Assembly (NCBI RefSeq): GCF_000009765.2
Contig: NC_003155.5
Span: 2,170,001 to 2,234,000 of the forward strand
DNA from: Streptomyces avermitilis MA-4680 = NBRC 14893
GTDB lineage: Bacteria; Actinomycetota; Actinomycetes; Streptomycetales; Streptomycetaceae
Length of the DNA stretch: 64,000 bases
Direction: 5' to 3'
The translations under genes and the position numbers were made by a program. Shown here in pieces: positions 8,356 through 16,591 of the stretch. The notes below the pieces were generated by a model. The model made no database searches. It worked only from the letters and a program-made list of their open reading frames with translations, and was not told where the DNA came from. Position 1 is the first letter of the stretch. Every line of letters begins with the position of its first letter.

Positions 8356-9725
8356 GCGCGCACCGGGGTCTCACTCTGACAAGCAGTGTCGTCGGCGCGG
8401 TGATCGTCGCCCTGGACGGGACCGTGCTGACCGTCGCGCAGCCCACGCTGGGGCGGGATCTGCACGCCTCGGTCGCCGAGGTGCAGTGGACGAGCACCGG
8501 GTATCTCATCGCGGTGGCGAGCCTGTTGGTGTTCGCGGGCCGCGTCGGCGACCGGTACGGGCATCAACGCGTCTTCGCCGTGGGCATGCTGGGTTTCGGC
8601 GCGGCCTCGGCCGGGATCGGGATGGCGGCGGGCATCGGCTGGGTGATCGGACTGCGCGTGGTTCAGGGGGTGTTCGGCGCGCTGCTCCAGCCGGCGACCC
8701 TCGGGATGCTGCGGGCCGCGTATCCGCCCGACCGGCTGGGGATGCCGATCGCGCTGCGGACGAGCGCCATCGGGGTGGCGGCCGCCGCCGGTCCGCTGGT
8801 GGGCGGGGCGCTGGTCACCCCGTTCGGCTGGCGGTCCGTCTTCTTCGTCAATGTCGTGCCCGCGCTGGCCATGGGCGGTCTCGCCCTGGCCGTCCGGGGG
8901 CCGGAGCGGACGCCCCCCTCCGGGCGGCGGCTCGACCTGCCCGGCGCCTGTCTCCTCGCGGTGGCCCTGGCGTGCCTCGTGCACACCCTGGTCGGGATTC
9001 CGGACGGCGGCTGGACGACGGTGTCCACGCTCGGGCTGATCGCGGCGGCCGTCGCCGGTACCGTCTTCGTCCACCACGAACGGCGCACGCCGAGCCCGCT
9101 GCTGCCGCCCGACGTGCTCGGTTCGGCGGCCGTCGGTGCGGCGCTGGGCATCCTGGTGGCCGCCTCGGCGTCGATGCTCGGCACCCTGTTCGTGAGCAGC
9201 TACTTCCTTCAGGACGTTCTCGGCCTGACTCCGCTGGAGACCGCCCTTCGGGCCCTGCCGGGACCGGTGATGATGGTGCTGGCGGCACCCGCCTCCGCCG
9301 TCCTCATGCGCCGCTACGGCCCCCGTCGGACGACCGCCTGCGCGATGACGCTCCTCGCCCTCGGCGTCCTCGTGCTGTCCCGGCTCGGCGAAGGGTCGGG
9401 GGCGCTGTCGATCGGAACCGGATTCCTGCTGCTCGGCGCGGGTTTCGGCACGGTGATGGTGGCCGCCACGGCGGTCGTCGTACGGCAGGTGGCGGCGGGC
9501 GCGGCCGGCGTGGCGGGCGGCCTCCAGCAGACCGCGATGAACGTGGGGCCGACGCTGGGGGTAGCGGCGGCGACCACGCTGATGACGTACACGCGCGTGG
9601 GCCTGGCTCCGACGCTGACGGTGCTGGCCGCGCTGGCCGCGGCGGGCGCACTGCCGGCTCTCGCGCTGCCGGGCCGCTCCGGCAGCCGGAGCGGAGCCCC
9701 CGAGGAATCACTCACGGCCTCGTGA
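8352..9725 (+). CDS. MFS exporter, DHA2 (EmrB/QacA) family, 14 TM
   Basis: 457 residues from a GTG that overlaps the upstream TetR stop. Early motif VGAVIVALDGTVLTVAQPTL corresponds to the DHA2 family motif D1, followed by WTSTGYLIAVASLLVFAGRVGDRYGHQRVF (motif A) and RVVQGVFGALLQPATLGMLR. The antiporter motif C is recognisable in IGVAAAAGPLVGGAL. About 14 hydrophobic segments are present. The family exports hydrophobic drugs in exchange for protons. With its own TetR in an overlapping operon it is probably a drug or metabolite efflux pump induced by its substrate. Confidence 0.85.
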   Translation: MSAHRGLTLTSSVVGAVIVALDGTVLTVAQPTLGRDLHASVAEVQWTSTGYLIAVASLLVFAGRVGDRYGHQRVFAVGMLGFGAASAGIGMAAGIGWVIGLRVVQGVFGALLQPATLGMLRAAYPPDRLGMPIALRTSAIGVAAAAGPLVGGALVTPFGWRSVFFVNVVPALAMGGLALAVRGPERTPPSGRRLDLPGACLLAVALACLVHTLVGIPDGGWTTVSTLGLIAAAVAGTVFVHHERRTPSPLLPPDVLGSAAVGAALGILVAASASMLGTLFVSSYFLQDVLGLTPLETALRALPGPVMMVLAAPASAVLMRRYGPRRTTACAMTLLALGVLVLSRLGEGSGALSIGTGFLLLGAGFGTVMVAATAVVVRQVAAGAAGVAGGLQQTAMNVGPTLGVAAATTLMTYTRVGLAPTLTVLAALAAAGALPALALPGRSGSRSGAPEESLTAS

Positions 9726-9784
9726 GAGAGCATGACGTCTGGGACCGCGGCCCGGGACGGCCGCGGGAGAGACCGGAGGAGAAC

Positions 9785-11011
9785 ATGGGACACCTGCGGC
9801 AGGAGGCCGAGCCGGGCGAGGTCGGGCTCGACCCGAAGGCGCTGGCCCGCCTCGACCAGCACTTCGCACACGAGGTCGACGACGGCCGGCTGCCCGGCTT
9901 TCTCGTGTCCGTCTCCCGGCACGGGCGCGTCGCCCACCTCACGACGTACGGCCACCGGGACCGCGCGGCCGAACTCCCGGTGGAGACCGACACGTTGTGG
10001 CGGATGTACTCGATGACGAAGCCGGTCACCTCGGTCGCCGCGCTGATCCTCATGGAGGAGGGACGGTTCGGACTCGACACGCCCGTCGCCGAGTTCCTCC
10101 CGTCGTTCGCCGAGCCGCGGGTGTACGTCGACGGCGCGGGACCCGACATCCGCACCCGCCCCGCCGGGCAGCCGATCCTGATCCGCCATCTGCTGACCCA
10201 CACGGCGGGCCTGACCTTCGGCTTCTACCACTGCCATCCCGTCGACGCCCGCTACCGGGAGGCGGGCATCGAGTCGTCGGTGCCACCGGGCGCGGACCTG
10301 GCCGAGGCGTGCGAGGTGTACGCGGGCCTGCCGCTCCAGTTCGAGCCGGGGACCCGGTGGAACTACTCCGTGGCCACCAATGTCCTAGGCCGGCTCATCG
10401 AAGTGGTGTCGGGCCGGCCCCTGGACGACTTCTTCGCCGACCGCGTCCTGACTCCCCTCGGCATGACGGACGCCGGCTTCTGCGTGACGCCGGAGCAGGC
10501 GTCCCGTCTCGCCGAGCTGTACGGCGAGACGGAGGACGGCGGTATCGCTCCGGTCCCCGGCCTGCCGCTGCACGGCCGGCCGCGCTTCCTCTCGGGCAGC
10601 GGCGGCCTGGTGGCCACGGCGTACGACTACCACCGGTTCATGGAGTTCCTGCGCCGTCGCGGCGAACTCGACGGCGTCCGGCTGCTCGCCCCCAGGACCG
10701 TCGCCATGATGACCGCCAACCAGCTCCCCGGTGGCGCCGACCGCCGTGCGTTCGGCACCACGGTCCACCAGGAGCCCGGCAGCGCCGGTCTCGGCTTCGG
10801 CCTCGGCGTCTCCGTCGTCGTCGACCCCGGTGTGACCCGCTCCCCGTCCGCCCTCGGCTCGTACGGCTGGAACGGGGTGGCCACCACCACGTTCTGGGTC
10901 GACCCGCACAACGACATGACGGTCCAGTTCCTCACCCAGGTACGCCCGACGGGCTCGCACCGGGTCTACCCGGAGCTGAAACGCCTCATCCACGAGTCCC
11001 TGGCGGGCTGA
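9785..11011 (+). CDS. Beta-lactamase-fold serine hydrolase (class C / family VIII esterase-like)
   Basis: 408 residues. The nucleophile motif S-x-x-K is Ser76-Met-Thr-Lys79 (RMYSMTKPVTS). A second motif, Tyr194 in WNYSVATNVLG, corresponds to the class C / family VIII Tyr. RHLLTHTAGLTFGF is the conserved HTAG segment of the same superfamily. No signal peptide is seen, so a cytoplasmic esterase or amidase is more likely than a true beta-lactamase or exported D,D-peptidase. The ATG has GGAGGA six bases upstream. It lies 59 bases after the exporter gene and may belong to the same transcript. Substrate unknown. Confidence 0.83.
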   Translation: MGHLRQEAEPGEVGLDPKALARLDQHFAHEVDDGRLPGFLVSVSRHGRVAHLTTYGHRDRAAELPVETDTLWRMYSMTKPVTSVAALILMEEGRFGLDTPVAEFLPSFAEPRVYVDGAGPDIRTRPAGQPILIRHLLTHTAGLTFGFYHCHPVDARYREAGIESSVPPGADLAEACEVYAGLPLQFEPGTRWNYSVATNVLGRLIEVVSGRPLDDFFADRVLTPLGMTDAGFCVTPEQASRLAELYGETEDGGIAPVPGLPLHGRPRFLSGSGGLVATAYDYHRFMEFLRRRGELDGVRLLAPRTVAMMTANQLPGGADRRAFGTTVHQEPGSAGLGFGLGVSVVVDPGVTRSPSALGSYGWNGVATTTFWVDPHNDMTVQFLTQVRPTGSHRVYPELKRLIHESLAG

Positions 11012-11019
11012 CAGCGAGG

Positions 11020-11445
11020 TCAGGGACCGGACGGCGGCGAGATCTGCTGCATGAGGCTCATCAGGTCCGGGGCCACCCATTCCTCCGCGATCCTGTCGCC
11101 CTCGATGCGGTAGAGCTCGATGCTGCGGAAGCCGACCGGCCGGTGCGTCGCGGCCACGCCCTGGAAGGTGCCCTGGTGGGTGCCGCGGAAGTGGACGCGT
11201 ACCGCCACCTTGTCGTGGACGCTGAACATGTCCTCGACGTCGACCTGGAGGTCAGGGAAGCCTTCGAGCATGGCCTGAGCGCCCAGCCGCCAGATCTCCC
11301 GCCCGTGCAGCGGGTCGGGTGTCCCGGGGACGTTGGCGATGAAGTTCTCCGTCAGCAGCTCGACGCACGCGTCGAGGTCGCCGCTCTGCAGCCTCTGATA
11401 AGCGGTGCGCAGCAAGGCTGCGTTCTTCTCGGTGGCGGTGGCCAT
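11020..11445 (-). CDS. SnoaL-like ester cyclase / NTF2-fold protein
   Basis: 141 residues. The pattern NAALLRTAYQRLQSGDLDAC, LLTENFIANVPGTPDPLHG, then DLQVDVEDMFSVHDKVAVRV and FRGTHQGTFQGVAATHRPV is typical of SnoaL-type proteins, where an aspartate pair on the cone-shaped alpha/beta barrel can act in catalysis. Most stand-alone members have unknown substrates. It ends seven bases from the convergent hydrolase gene and is the last gene in a same-strand series with a membrane protein and MerR. ATG start with AGGACACCTG upstream. Confidence 0.75.
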   Translation of the reverse strand: MATATEKNAALLRTAYQRLQSGDLDACVELLTENFIANVPGTPDPLHGREIWRLGAQAMLEGFPDLQVDVEDMFSVHDKVAVRVHFRGTHQGTFQGVAATHRPVGFRSIELYRIEGDRIAEEWVAPDLMSLMQQISPPSGP

Positions 11446-11485
11446 CAGGTGTCCTTTTCTCGGTTCTCAGTGCAATGGGGGGAAT

Positions 11486-12337
11486 TCAGGTGAGCGCGGG
11501 CCGGCGCAGGGCGCCGACCAGCGCGCGCGGGTCGTCGGCGTGGAAGCGGATGGTCCGTGCTTCCCCTCTGCCGCCGAGCGGGCGGGTGAAGACCAGAGGG
11601 CGGGTCAGTTCCAGGGTCACCGTGGTCTGACCGGCCACGATCAGATCGAGCACCCCCTTCTCGGACAGCGTCACGAGCCTGCCTTGCGGGTAGCAGCGGT
11701 CGACCCGGACCGAGGCGACCGCGTCCGCCGGGACGGCGAGGTCGAAGAGGGCCCCATAGCGGATCCGCAGGGAGCCGTCGGGGCGCGCCACGTGCGGCCG
11801 GGTGACGCAGGCGGCGTGCAGGCCCAGCATCATGAGGACCCCGTACACGTCGAGGACGAGCAGCACCCGGTGGACGACGGGCCACGGGATCAGGACCGCC
11901 AGCGCGACCGTCTCGATCACCGAGACGAAGATCAGTCCGTACATCATCGCCGTCTGCGGTCCGGTGTACCCGGCGACATGGTCCCCGGGGCGAACACCGT
12001 GCTTCCGGCGCGCGGCCCACCGGCCGAGGGAGGCGGCGGCACGCAGCTCGTGCACCAGTAGCCGGCGTACCCGTGCGGGGACGACGGCACGGACAGCGGC
12101 CCGCAGGGCGGCCGGTGGCTCGAGGCCCTGGGCGCGCCGGCTCGCGTACAGCGAGCGCAGCACCCATGCCTCCAGCATGAGCACCGCGAGCGCCACGGCC
12201 TCGGCGGCCGCAGTCGCCCACACCGGCGGCCGTACCCCGGCCGCCAGGCACACCGCCAACGCGAGCTCCCCCGGTATGACGGCGCCGGCCGCGATCCGCG
12301 CCGCCCGCATCCCGCGTACCTCCCCGGTCCCGCTCAT
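11486..12337 (-). CDS. Hypothetical membrane protein coupled to MerR
   Basis: 283 residues, not recognised. It has two hydrophobic pairs, near residues 15-55 and 140-190 (MMYGLIFVSVIETVALAVLI and VLLVLDVYGVLMMLGLHA). The C-terminal ~100 residues form a soluble, beta-rich region with SLRIRYGALFDLAVPADAV and VTLELTRPLVFTRPL, resembling PH-like domains found in bacterial membrane proteins. The start codon overlaps the upstream MerR stop codon by four bases, so it is cotranslated with that regulator and is probably its main target. No enzyme motif is visible. Confidence 0.72.
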   Translation of the reverse strand: MSGTGEVRGMRAARIAAGAVIPGELALAVCLAAGVRPPVWATAAAEAVALAVLMLEAWVLRSLYASRRAQGLEPPAALRAAVRAVVPARVRRLLVHELRAAASLGRWAARRKHGVRPGDHVAGYTGPQTAMMYGLIFVSVIETVALAVLIPWPVVHRVLLVLDVYGVLMMLGLHAACVTRPHVARPDGSLRIRYGALFDLAVPADAVASVRVDRCYPQGRLVTLSEKGVLDLIVAGQTTVTLELTRPLVFTRPLGGRGEARTIRFHADDPRALVGALRRPALT

Positions 12338-13068
12338 CCCCGGCTCCTGCGCATGAAAGCCTCCATGACCCTGCGTACGACTTCCGCCTGCGCGGGGGCG
12401 TACTCCGCGAGCAGCGCCTCCTGGAACCCGGCCACGACCTGTCCCTCGGCGGAGATCGCGGCGAACACCTCGTCGGGGACGGCCGCCACCAGCTCGGCTG
12501 CCAGCGCCGGGATCCGCGGATCGTCCGTCGGGGCTTCGGCGAGTGCGTCGAGGCGTTCGTAGAGCGCGAGCAGCGCCGGGTCGGCCGCCAACGGTCCGAG
12601 CGCGGCGTACAGTTCCTGGCCGCCGGAGCCCGCGGCGTCGAGCAGCGTCAGGTGCTCGCGGTCCTTCGCGGCGGCGGGCGAGGCCGGGTGCGGCGTCTTT
12701 GCGAGGAGCGCGGCGAGCGCGGGGGACAGGGGTTCGGTGTCCCGCGGCTCGGCGGCCAGCAGCACCGCGAGCCGCCGCCGGCGCTCCCCGATCTCGGCCT
12801 CCTGCCGGGCGAGGTCGGCGTCCAGTTCCTCCAGTACGTCGGCCAGGTCGCGCCCCGCGTCGTCCGCGAGGACGTCCCGCACCTCGTCGAGGCTGAGCCC
12901 GAGCTCGGTCAGCCGGCGTACGCGGGCCAGCAGGACGGCGTCGCGGACGCTGTAGGCCCGGTATCCGTTGGGGCGCCGCTCCGGTTCCGGGAGCAGCCCG
13001 ACATGGTGGTAGTGCCGGATCGCCCGGGTCGTGACCCCGACGAGCGCGGCGATCTCTCCGATCCGCAT
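12334..13068 (-). CDS. MerR family transcriptional regulator
   Basis: 244 residues. The N-terminal winged helix MRIGEIAALVGVTTRAIRHY and HHVGLLPEPERRPNGYRAYS is classic MerR, with the dimerisation coiled coil at ~80-115 (DLADVLEELDADLARQEAEI). The C-terminal ~120 residues form an alpha-helical domain without the metal-binding cysteines of MerR/ZntR, suggesting an organic ligand or no ligand. The gene reads into the overlapping membrane-protein gene. Its own promoter at 13069-13110 has the long-spacer MerR architecture, so autoregulation is likely. Confidence 0.85.
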   Translation of the reverse strand: MRIGEIAALVGVTTRAIRHYHHVGLLPEPERRPNGYRAYSVRDAVLLARVRRLTELGLSLDEVRDVLADDAGRDLADVLEELDADLARQEAEIGERRRRLAVLLAAEPRDTEPLSPALAALLAKTPHPASPAAAKDREHLTLLDAAGSGGQELYAALGPLAADPALLALYERLDALAEAPTDDPRIPALAAELVAAVPDEVFAAISAEGQVVAGFQEALLAEYAPAQAEVVRRVMEAFMRRSRG

Positions 13069-13082
13069 GACTTCAGTAGAAA

Positions 13083-13101
13083 CCTTGCCGCCGCGTCAAG
13101 G
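13083..13101 (-). promoter_or_regulatory. MerR-type operator within a 19-bp-spacer promoter
   Basis: Read on the minus strand, CCTTGAC and GCAAGG half-sites form a palindrome with a 9-base centre. TTGACC precedes it and TCTACT follows after a 19-base spacer. A palindrome inside an over-long spacer is the known signature of MerR-activated promoters, which the protein untwists. It lies directly upstream of the MerR start. Confidence 0.65.
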
Positions 13102-13157
13102 TCAAGCGTGTGCGCGGCGCCGCGGCGCCGGCTCGGCGACGGCGCCGCGCGGTTCCT

Positions 13158-13190
13158 GCGGTGGGGGCGGCGACGCGCCGCCCCCACCGC
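13158..13190 (-). terminator. Strong hairpin terminating the saccharopine operon
   Basis: A perfect 15-bp stem (GCGGTGGGGGCGGCG against its complement) with a 3-base loop, three bases beyond the stop codon of the last gene of the minus-strand operon. There is no T-run. Confidence 0.6.
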
Positions 13191-13192
13191 CT

Positions 13193-14347
13193 TCACCCAT
13201 CGGTCCGAAGCGCGAAGTCGATCCCCTCCCGCCGCAGCTCCCCCAGCCACTCCTCCGACCGCTGCGCCGTCTCCGCCGCGCGGTTCAAGCCGGCCGGCAG
13301 GTCGCCGTCGAGTACGTGGCGCACCCCCAGCCCCAGTGTGCGGGAGACGCAGCGGGCCATCGCGCTCTCCTCCGGGGTGCCTTCGAGGTCCAGCAGGTAG
13401 CGGCCCGACCAGGTCGCCCCCGTGCCGCTCCGCACCTCCAGGGACACGGCGAGAACCACGCGGTCGCGGTCCTCCTCCGTCGTCGGGTACGTCGTGGCCA
13501 GCTCCGCCGCGAGCGCCGCGATGCGCTCGTCGTCACCCGCTTTCAGTTCCTCGAAGACCGCGCCCCAGGCCCGCAGCCAGCCGTCGAGCCGGAGGGTGCC
13601 GCGGACGAACGTCTGCGGTTTCCAGGCGGCCGGCAGGCCGTACTGGCCGATGAAGGGAACACTGTCCCGGTTGGGGTAGACCTCGAAGGTCTCGCCGTCG
13701 ACGACATGGGGCCGCGTCGCCTCCCACGGCCGGTCCGTCGTCGTCTCGGCCCCGTGGTCGAGGTAACGCGCGGGTGAGCGCAGGGCGTTGAGCACTCCCG
13801 CGGGTGCCCAGCTGAAGCGGTACTTGAAGTCGTTGGGGACCGCCGGGACGCCGCCGCAGTACGACGTCAGACTCACCTCCGCCGCCGTTTCGGATCCGAT
13901 CGCCTCCTGGGCCCGTGCGATCAGACTGTGGGCGAACAGGTGGTCGATGCCGGGGTCGAGCCCGGCCTCGGTGAGCACGACGACGCCTGCCGCGGCGGCC
14001 GCCGGGACCTGGTCGAGCACCGCGTCCGACACATAGCTGGAGCAGGCGAAGTGAGCCCGGCCCTGGACGCAGAGGGCGAGCAGCGGGGCGTGTTCCGGGG
14101 CGGGCAGCATGGAGACCACCACGTCTCCGGGTGCGAGCTCGGCCGCCAGCGCGGGGAGCGTGTACGCGCGGGGCTCGGCGCGCCCGGCGAGCCCCAGGTG
14201 GTCGAGAGCCTGTGCCGCGCGCTCCTCGGTGCGATGCCACAGCCGTACGCGGTCGGCGGCGACGCACACGGCCGCGAGGCCGCTGCCCGTGGACAGGCCC
14301 GCGCCGATCCAGTGGACGGTACCGCTCGCGGGAACCGGGTCAGACAT
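13193..14347 (-). CDS. Saccharopine dehydrogenase (L-glutamate-forming)-like protein
   Basis: 384 residues from ATG 14347. N-terminal nucleotide-binding region VHWIGAGLSTGSGLAAVC, then DVVVSMLPAPEHAPLLALC. The middle contains GLDPGIDHLFAHSLI and SYCGGVPAVPNDFKYRFSWAP, which match the LYS9-type saccharopine reductase signature (D-P-G-I-D-H, S-Y-C-G-G, K-F/Y-S-W). FEVYPNRDSVPFIGQYG and FVRGTLRLDGW also fit. These enzymes interconvert saccharopine and aminoadipate semialdehyde plus glutamate. It overlaps the LYS1-like gene by eight bases and ends a four-gene operon. Together the pair would connect lysine and alpha-aminoadipate semialdehyde; the direction in vivo is not known. Confidence 0.8.
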   Translation of the reverse strand: MSDPVPASGTVHWIGAGLSTGSGLAAVCVAADRVRLWHRTEERAAQALDHLGLAGRAEPRAYTLPALAAELAPGDVVVSMLPAPEHAPLLALCVQGRAHFACSSYVSDAVLDQVPAAAAAGVVVLTEAGLDPGIDHLFAHSLIARAQEAIGSETAAEVSLTSYCGGVPAVPNDFKYRFSWAPAGVLNALRSPARYLDHGAETTTDRPWEATRPHVVDGETFEVYPNRDSVPFIGQYGLPAAWKPQTFVRGTLRLDGWLRAWGAVFEELKAGDDERIAALAAELATTYPTTEEDRDRVVLAVSLEVRSGTGATWSGRYLLDLEGTPEESAMARCVSRTLGLGVRHVLDGDLPAGLNRAAETAQRSEEWLGELRREGIDFALRTDG

Positions 14348-15449
14348 CGCGGACCTCCGTGTCGTCGGTGCCGAGTTCGATGCCGAGTTCACGGCAGGCC
14401 TCGTGGAAGCGGTCCAGGCACCGTCCCCACGGTCCGCCGGACCGTACCCCGGGTCCGCCGGACCGTCCCCGGGATTCAGCGGTGCCGAAGTCGAGCAGCG
14501 ACGGCAGCAGTGCCGCCGAGAAGTCCGTGCTCGCCTCCCGGGGCAGCAGGGACGGCAGGTTGTCGATCGCGATGAGGTCGAGCGGCGGCGCCTCGCGGAG
14601 GCGGCGGACGGGGTGCGCCCAGTCGGTGGTCGTGTCGTAGACCGGCAGGACGTTCAGGGGCGATCCGACGTCGACGGTGACGTCCGCGAGCGTCCGCAGC
14701 CGACGGCCCGGCTCGTCCAGGTCCTTGTCCGTGAGGAACGGCGGGATCGGCCGGGTGGTGAGCACGGTGTTGACCAGCAACTCGTGCTCCAGGAGAACCG
14801 GTCGGTCGAGATCGCGCGTCTCGGCCAGGTCCCAGCAGGTGGGTTCGACGCCGGCCTCGCCGAGGGCCACGCGGGCGCCCCGGCCGCTGCGGCCCAGGGC
14901 CCCGATGACCAGCGCCGTCAACTCACCCTCGGAGGAGCGGAGTTCCGCCTCCAGCTCCTCCTTCGACGTCGGCCGCAGCGGGGTGCCGAGGCCGCCCCGG
15001 TGGTGGAGCACGGCGAGCGCCGCCCCCAGGTATCCGGCCCAGTAGCCGAACGCGGCCAGCCGGCGTCCGTCGTCGTCCACCAGGTACTCGAGGTCGAACA
15101 GGGCCCCGCCGCCGGCCGCGAACCTGCGCAGCAGCGCCTCGGCTCCGGGCTGCCGCTTGTACGCGTGCCCGAAGAAGACATGCCGGTGAACCAGTTCGGC
15201 GGGCTCGTCCGGGAGTTCCTTGAGGCCGACGATCACGGCGTCCGGTGGCGCCGACACCCATGAGCCCGCCTCGGCGATCTCGCAGCCCACCGCCTCGTAC
15301 GCCTCGGTCGGAAAGATCCGCTGCGGTGAGTCCTCCACGGTCAGCCGCACCCCGCTCTCGACGAGCCGTCGGGCGTCGGACGGTACGACGGGCGTGCGCC
15401 GCTCGGTCGTACGGGACTCGTGGCGCAGCCACAAGTGGAGCTGGGTCAT
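14340..15449 (-). CDS. Saccharopine dehydrogenase (NAD+, L-lysine-forming)-like protein
   Basis: 369 residues. The features are those of the LYS1/alanine-dehydrogenase-like fold: LRHESRTTERRTPVVPSDAR (substrate arm with basic residues), VIVGLKELPDEPAELVHRHV, FFGHAYKRQPGAEALLRRF, then FDLEYLVDDDGRRLAAFGYW. LVIGALGRSGRGARVALGEA is the NAD-binding loop. LYS1 enzymes join lysine and 2-oxoglutarate into saccharopine. The gene overlaps its neighbours by ATGA (upstream FAD enzyme) and eight bases (downstream LYS9-like gene), showing tight translational coupling. The region near residues 320-345 is a Gly/Arg-rich insertion (TAESRGRSGGPGVRSGG) that looks like a low-complexity loop. Confidence 0.8.
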   Translation of the reverse strand: MTQLHLWLRHESRTTERRTPVVPSDARRLVESGVRLTVEDSPQRIFPTEAYEAVGCEIAEAGSWVSAPPDAVIVGLKELPDEPAELVHRHVFFGHAYKRQPGAEALLRRFAAGGGALFDLEYLVDDDGRRLAAFGYWAGYLGAALAVLHHRGGLGTPLRPTSKEELEAELRSSEGELTALVIGALGRSGRGARVALGEAGVEPTCWDLAETRDLDRPVLLEHELLVNTVLTTRPIPPFLTDKDLDEPGRRLRTLADVTVDVGSPLNVLPVYDTTTDWAHPVRRLREAPPLDLIAIDNLPSLLPREASTDFSAALLPSLLDFGTAESRGRSGGPGVRSGGPWGRCLDRFHEACRELGIELGTDDTEVRDV

Positions 15450-16591
15450 ACGCGGTTGACCTCCGGACGCGGCGCGTCGGCGGCGAACCGCTCGACGCTC
15501 AGGGGGCTGATGTCGACGAACGGTACGCGGTCGAGGTACAGATCACGGATCACCTCGCCGACCGCGGGTCCCTGGAGGAAGCCATGCCCGGAGAAGCCGG
15601 TCGCGTACAGGAAACGGGAGCAGGAACCCGCCTCGCCGATCAGCGCGTTGTGGTCCGGTGTGATCTCGTACAGGCCCGCCCAGCCGCCGGTGCGGCGCAG
15701 GTCGAGCAGGGGGGGCGCGCGGCGTTCCATCGCCTCGCACAGCCGGGGGATCCAGCGGTCGTGGGTCTCGGTCGAGAAGCCGGTGGTCTCGTCGGGGTCG
15801 GACATGCCGACGAGGAGACCCGGGCCTTCGGTGTGGAAGTAGAGGCTGCTGGTGAAGTCGATGGTCATGGGCAGCCCGGGCGGCAGACCGGTGACCGGCT
15901 CCGTGACGGCGATCTGGCGGCGCAGCGGCCGCACCGGCAGGTCCACCCCGACCATGGCGCCGACGGCCTTCGACCAGGCGCCGGCCGCGCAGATCACCGT
16001 GCCGGTCCCGATGCGTCCGCGCCGGGTGAGTACGGCCGTGATGTCGTCGCCGCGGGTCTCGATGCCGGTGACCTCGCAATGCCGCAGCACCTTCGCGCCG
16101 TGGCGGCGGGCGGCGGCCGCGTAGCCGTGGACCACCGACTCGGGCGTGCAGTGCCCGTCGTCCGGTGAGAAGGCGGCGGCCAGCAGCCCGTCGGTGGTGA
16201 TGAGCGGCGAGAGGCGGCGCGCCTCGGCCGGTTCGAGCATGCGGCTCGGCACACCCAGGGAGTTCTGGAGCCGGACCCCCGTCTCGAACGCGGCGACCTC
16301 CTCCGGAGTGGACAGCAGGAACAGATAGCCGACCCGGTGCAGCCCGATGTCCTGCCCCGGTTCCTCCCCAAACCGGCCGAACGCCTCCAGGCTCCGGGCG
16401 CCGAGCCGGATGTTGAGCTCGTCGGAGAACTGCGCCCGTACGCCGCCCGCGGCCCGCGAGGTCGAACCGGAGGCGAGTTCGTCGCGCTCCACCAGGACGA
16501 CGTCGCGTACGCCCGCGCGGGCCAGGTGGTAGGCGATGCTCGTGCCCATCACCCCGCCGCCGATGACGACCACGTCGGCGTGTGTGTTCAT
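15446..16591 (-). CDS. FAD-dependent amine/amino-acid oxidoreductase (DAO family, sarcosine-oxidase-like)
   Basis: 381 residues from ATG 16591. The N-terminus VVVIGGGVMGTSIAYHLA (residues ~7-24) is the dinucleotide-binding GxGxxG, followed by VVLVERDELASGSTSRAAGG, where the second conserved block binds FAD. The C-terminus ITPDHNALIGEAG and YATGFSGHGFLQGPAVGEV is the typical DAO-family FAD-closing motif. Relatives oxidise sarcosine, pipecolate, glycine or other secondary amines. Within this operon a substrate such as pipecolate, saccharopine or a derived imine is plausible, but unproven. It overlaps both neighbours by ATGA. Confidence 0.83.
   Translation of the reverse strand: MNTHADVVVIGGGVMGTSIAYHLARAGVRDVVLVERDELASGSTSRAAGGVRAQFSDELNIRLGARSLEAFGRFGEEPGQDIGLHRVGYLFLLSTPEEVAAFETGVRLQNSLGVPSRMLEPAEARRLSPLITTDGLLAAAFSPDDGHCTPESVVHGYAAAARRHGAKVLRHCEVTGIETRGDDITAVLTRRGRIGTGTVICAAGAWSKAVGAMVGVDLPVRPLRRQIAVTEPVTGLPPGLPMTIDFTSSLYFHTEGPGLLVGMSDPDETTGFSTETHDRWIPRLCEAMERRAPPLLDLRRTGGWAGLYEITPDHNALIGEAGSCSRFLYATGFSGHGFLQGPAVGEVIRDLYLDRVPFVDISPLSVERFAADAPRPEVNRV

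Noticed and set aside
8159..9784. Long upstream extension of the serine hydrolase frame (950 codons in total)
   Set aside because: The extension overlaps the TetR and exporter genes in another frame and is compositionally abnormal; the ATG at 9785 has a good Shine-Dalgarno and begins the real domain.
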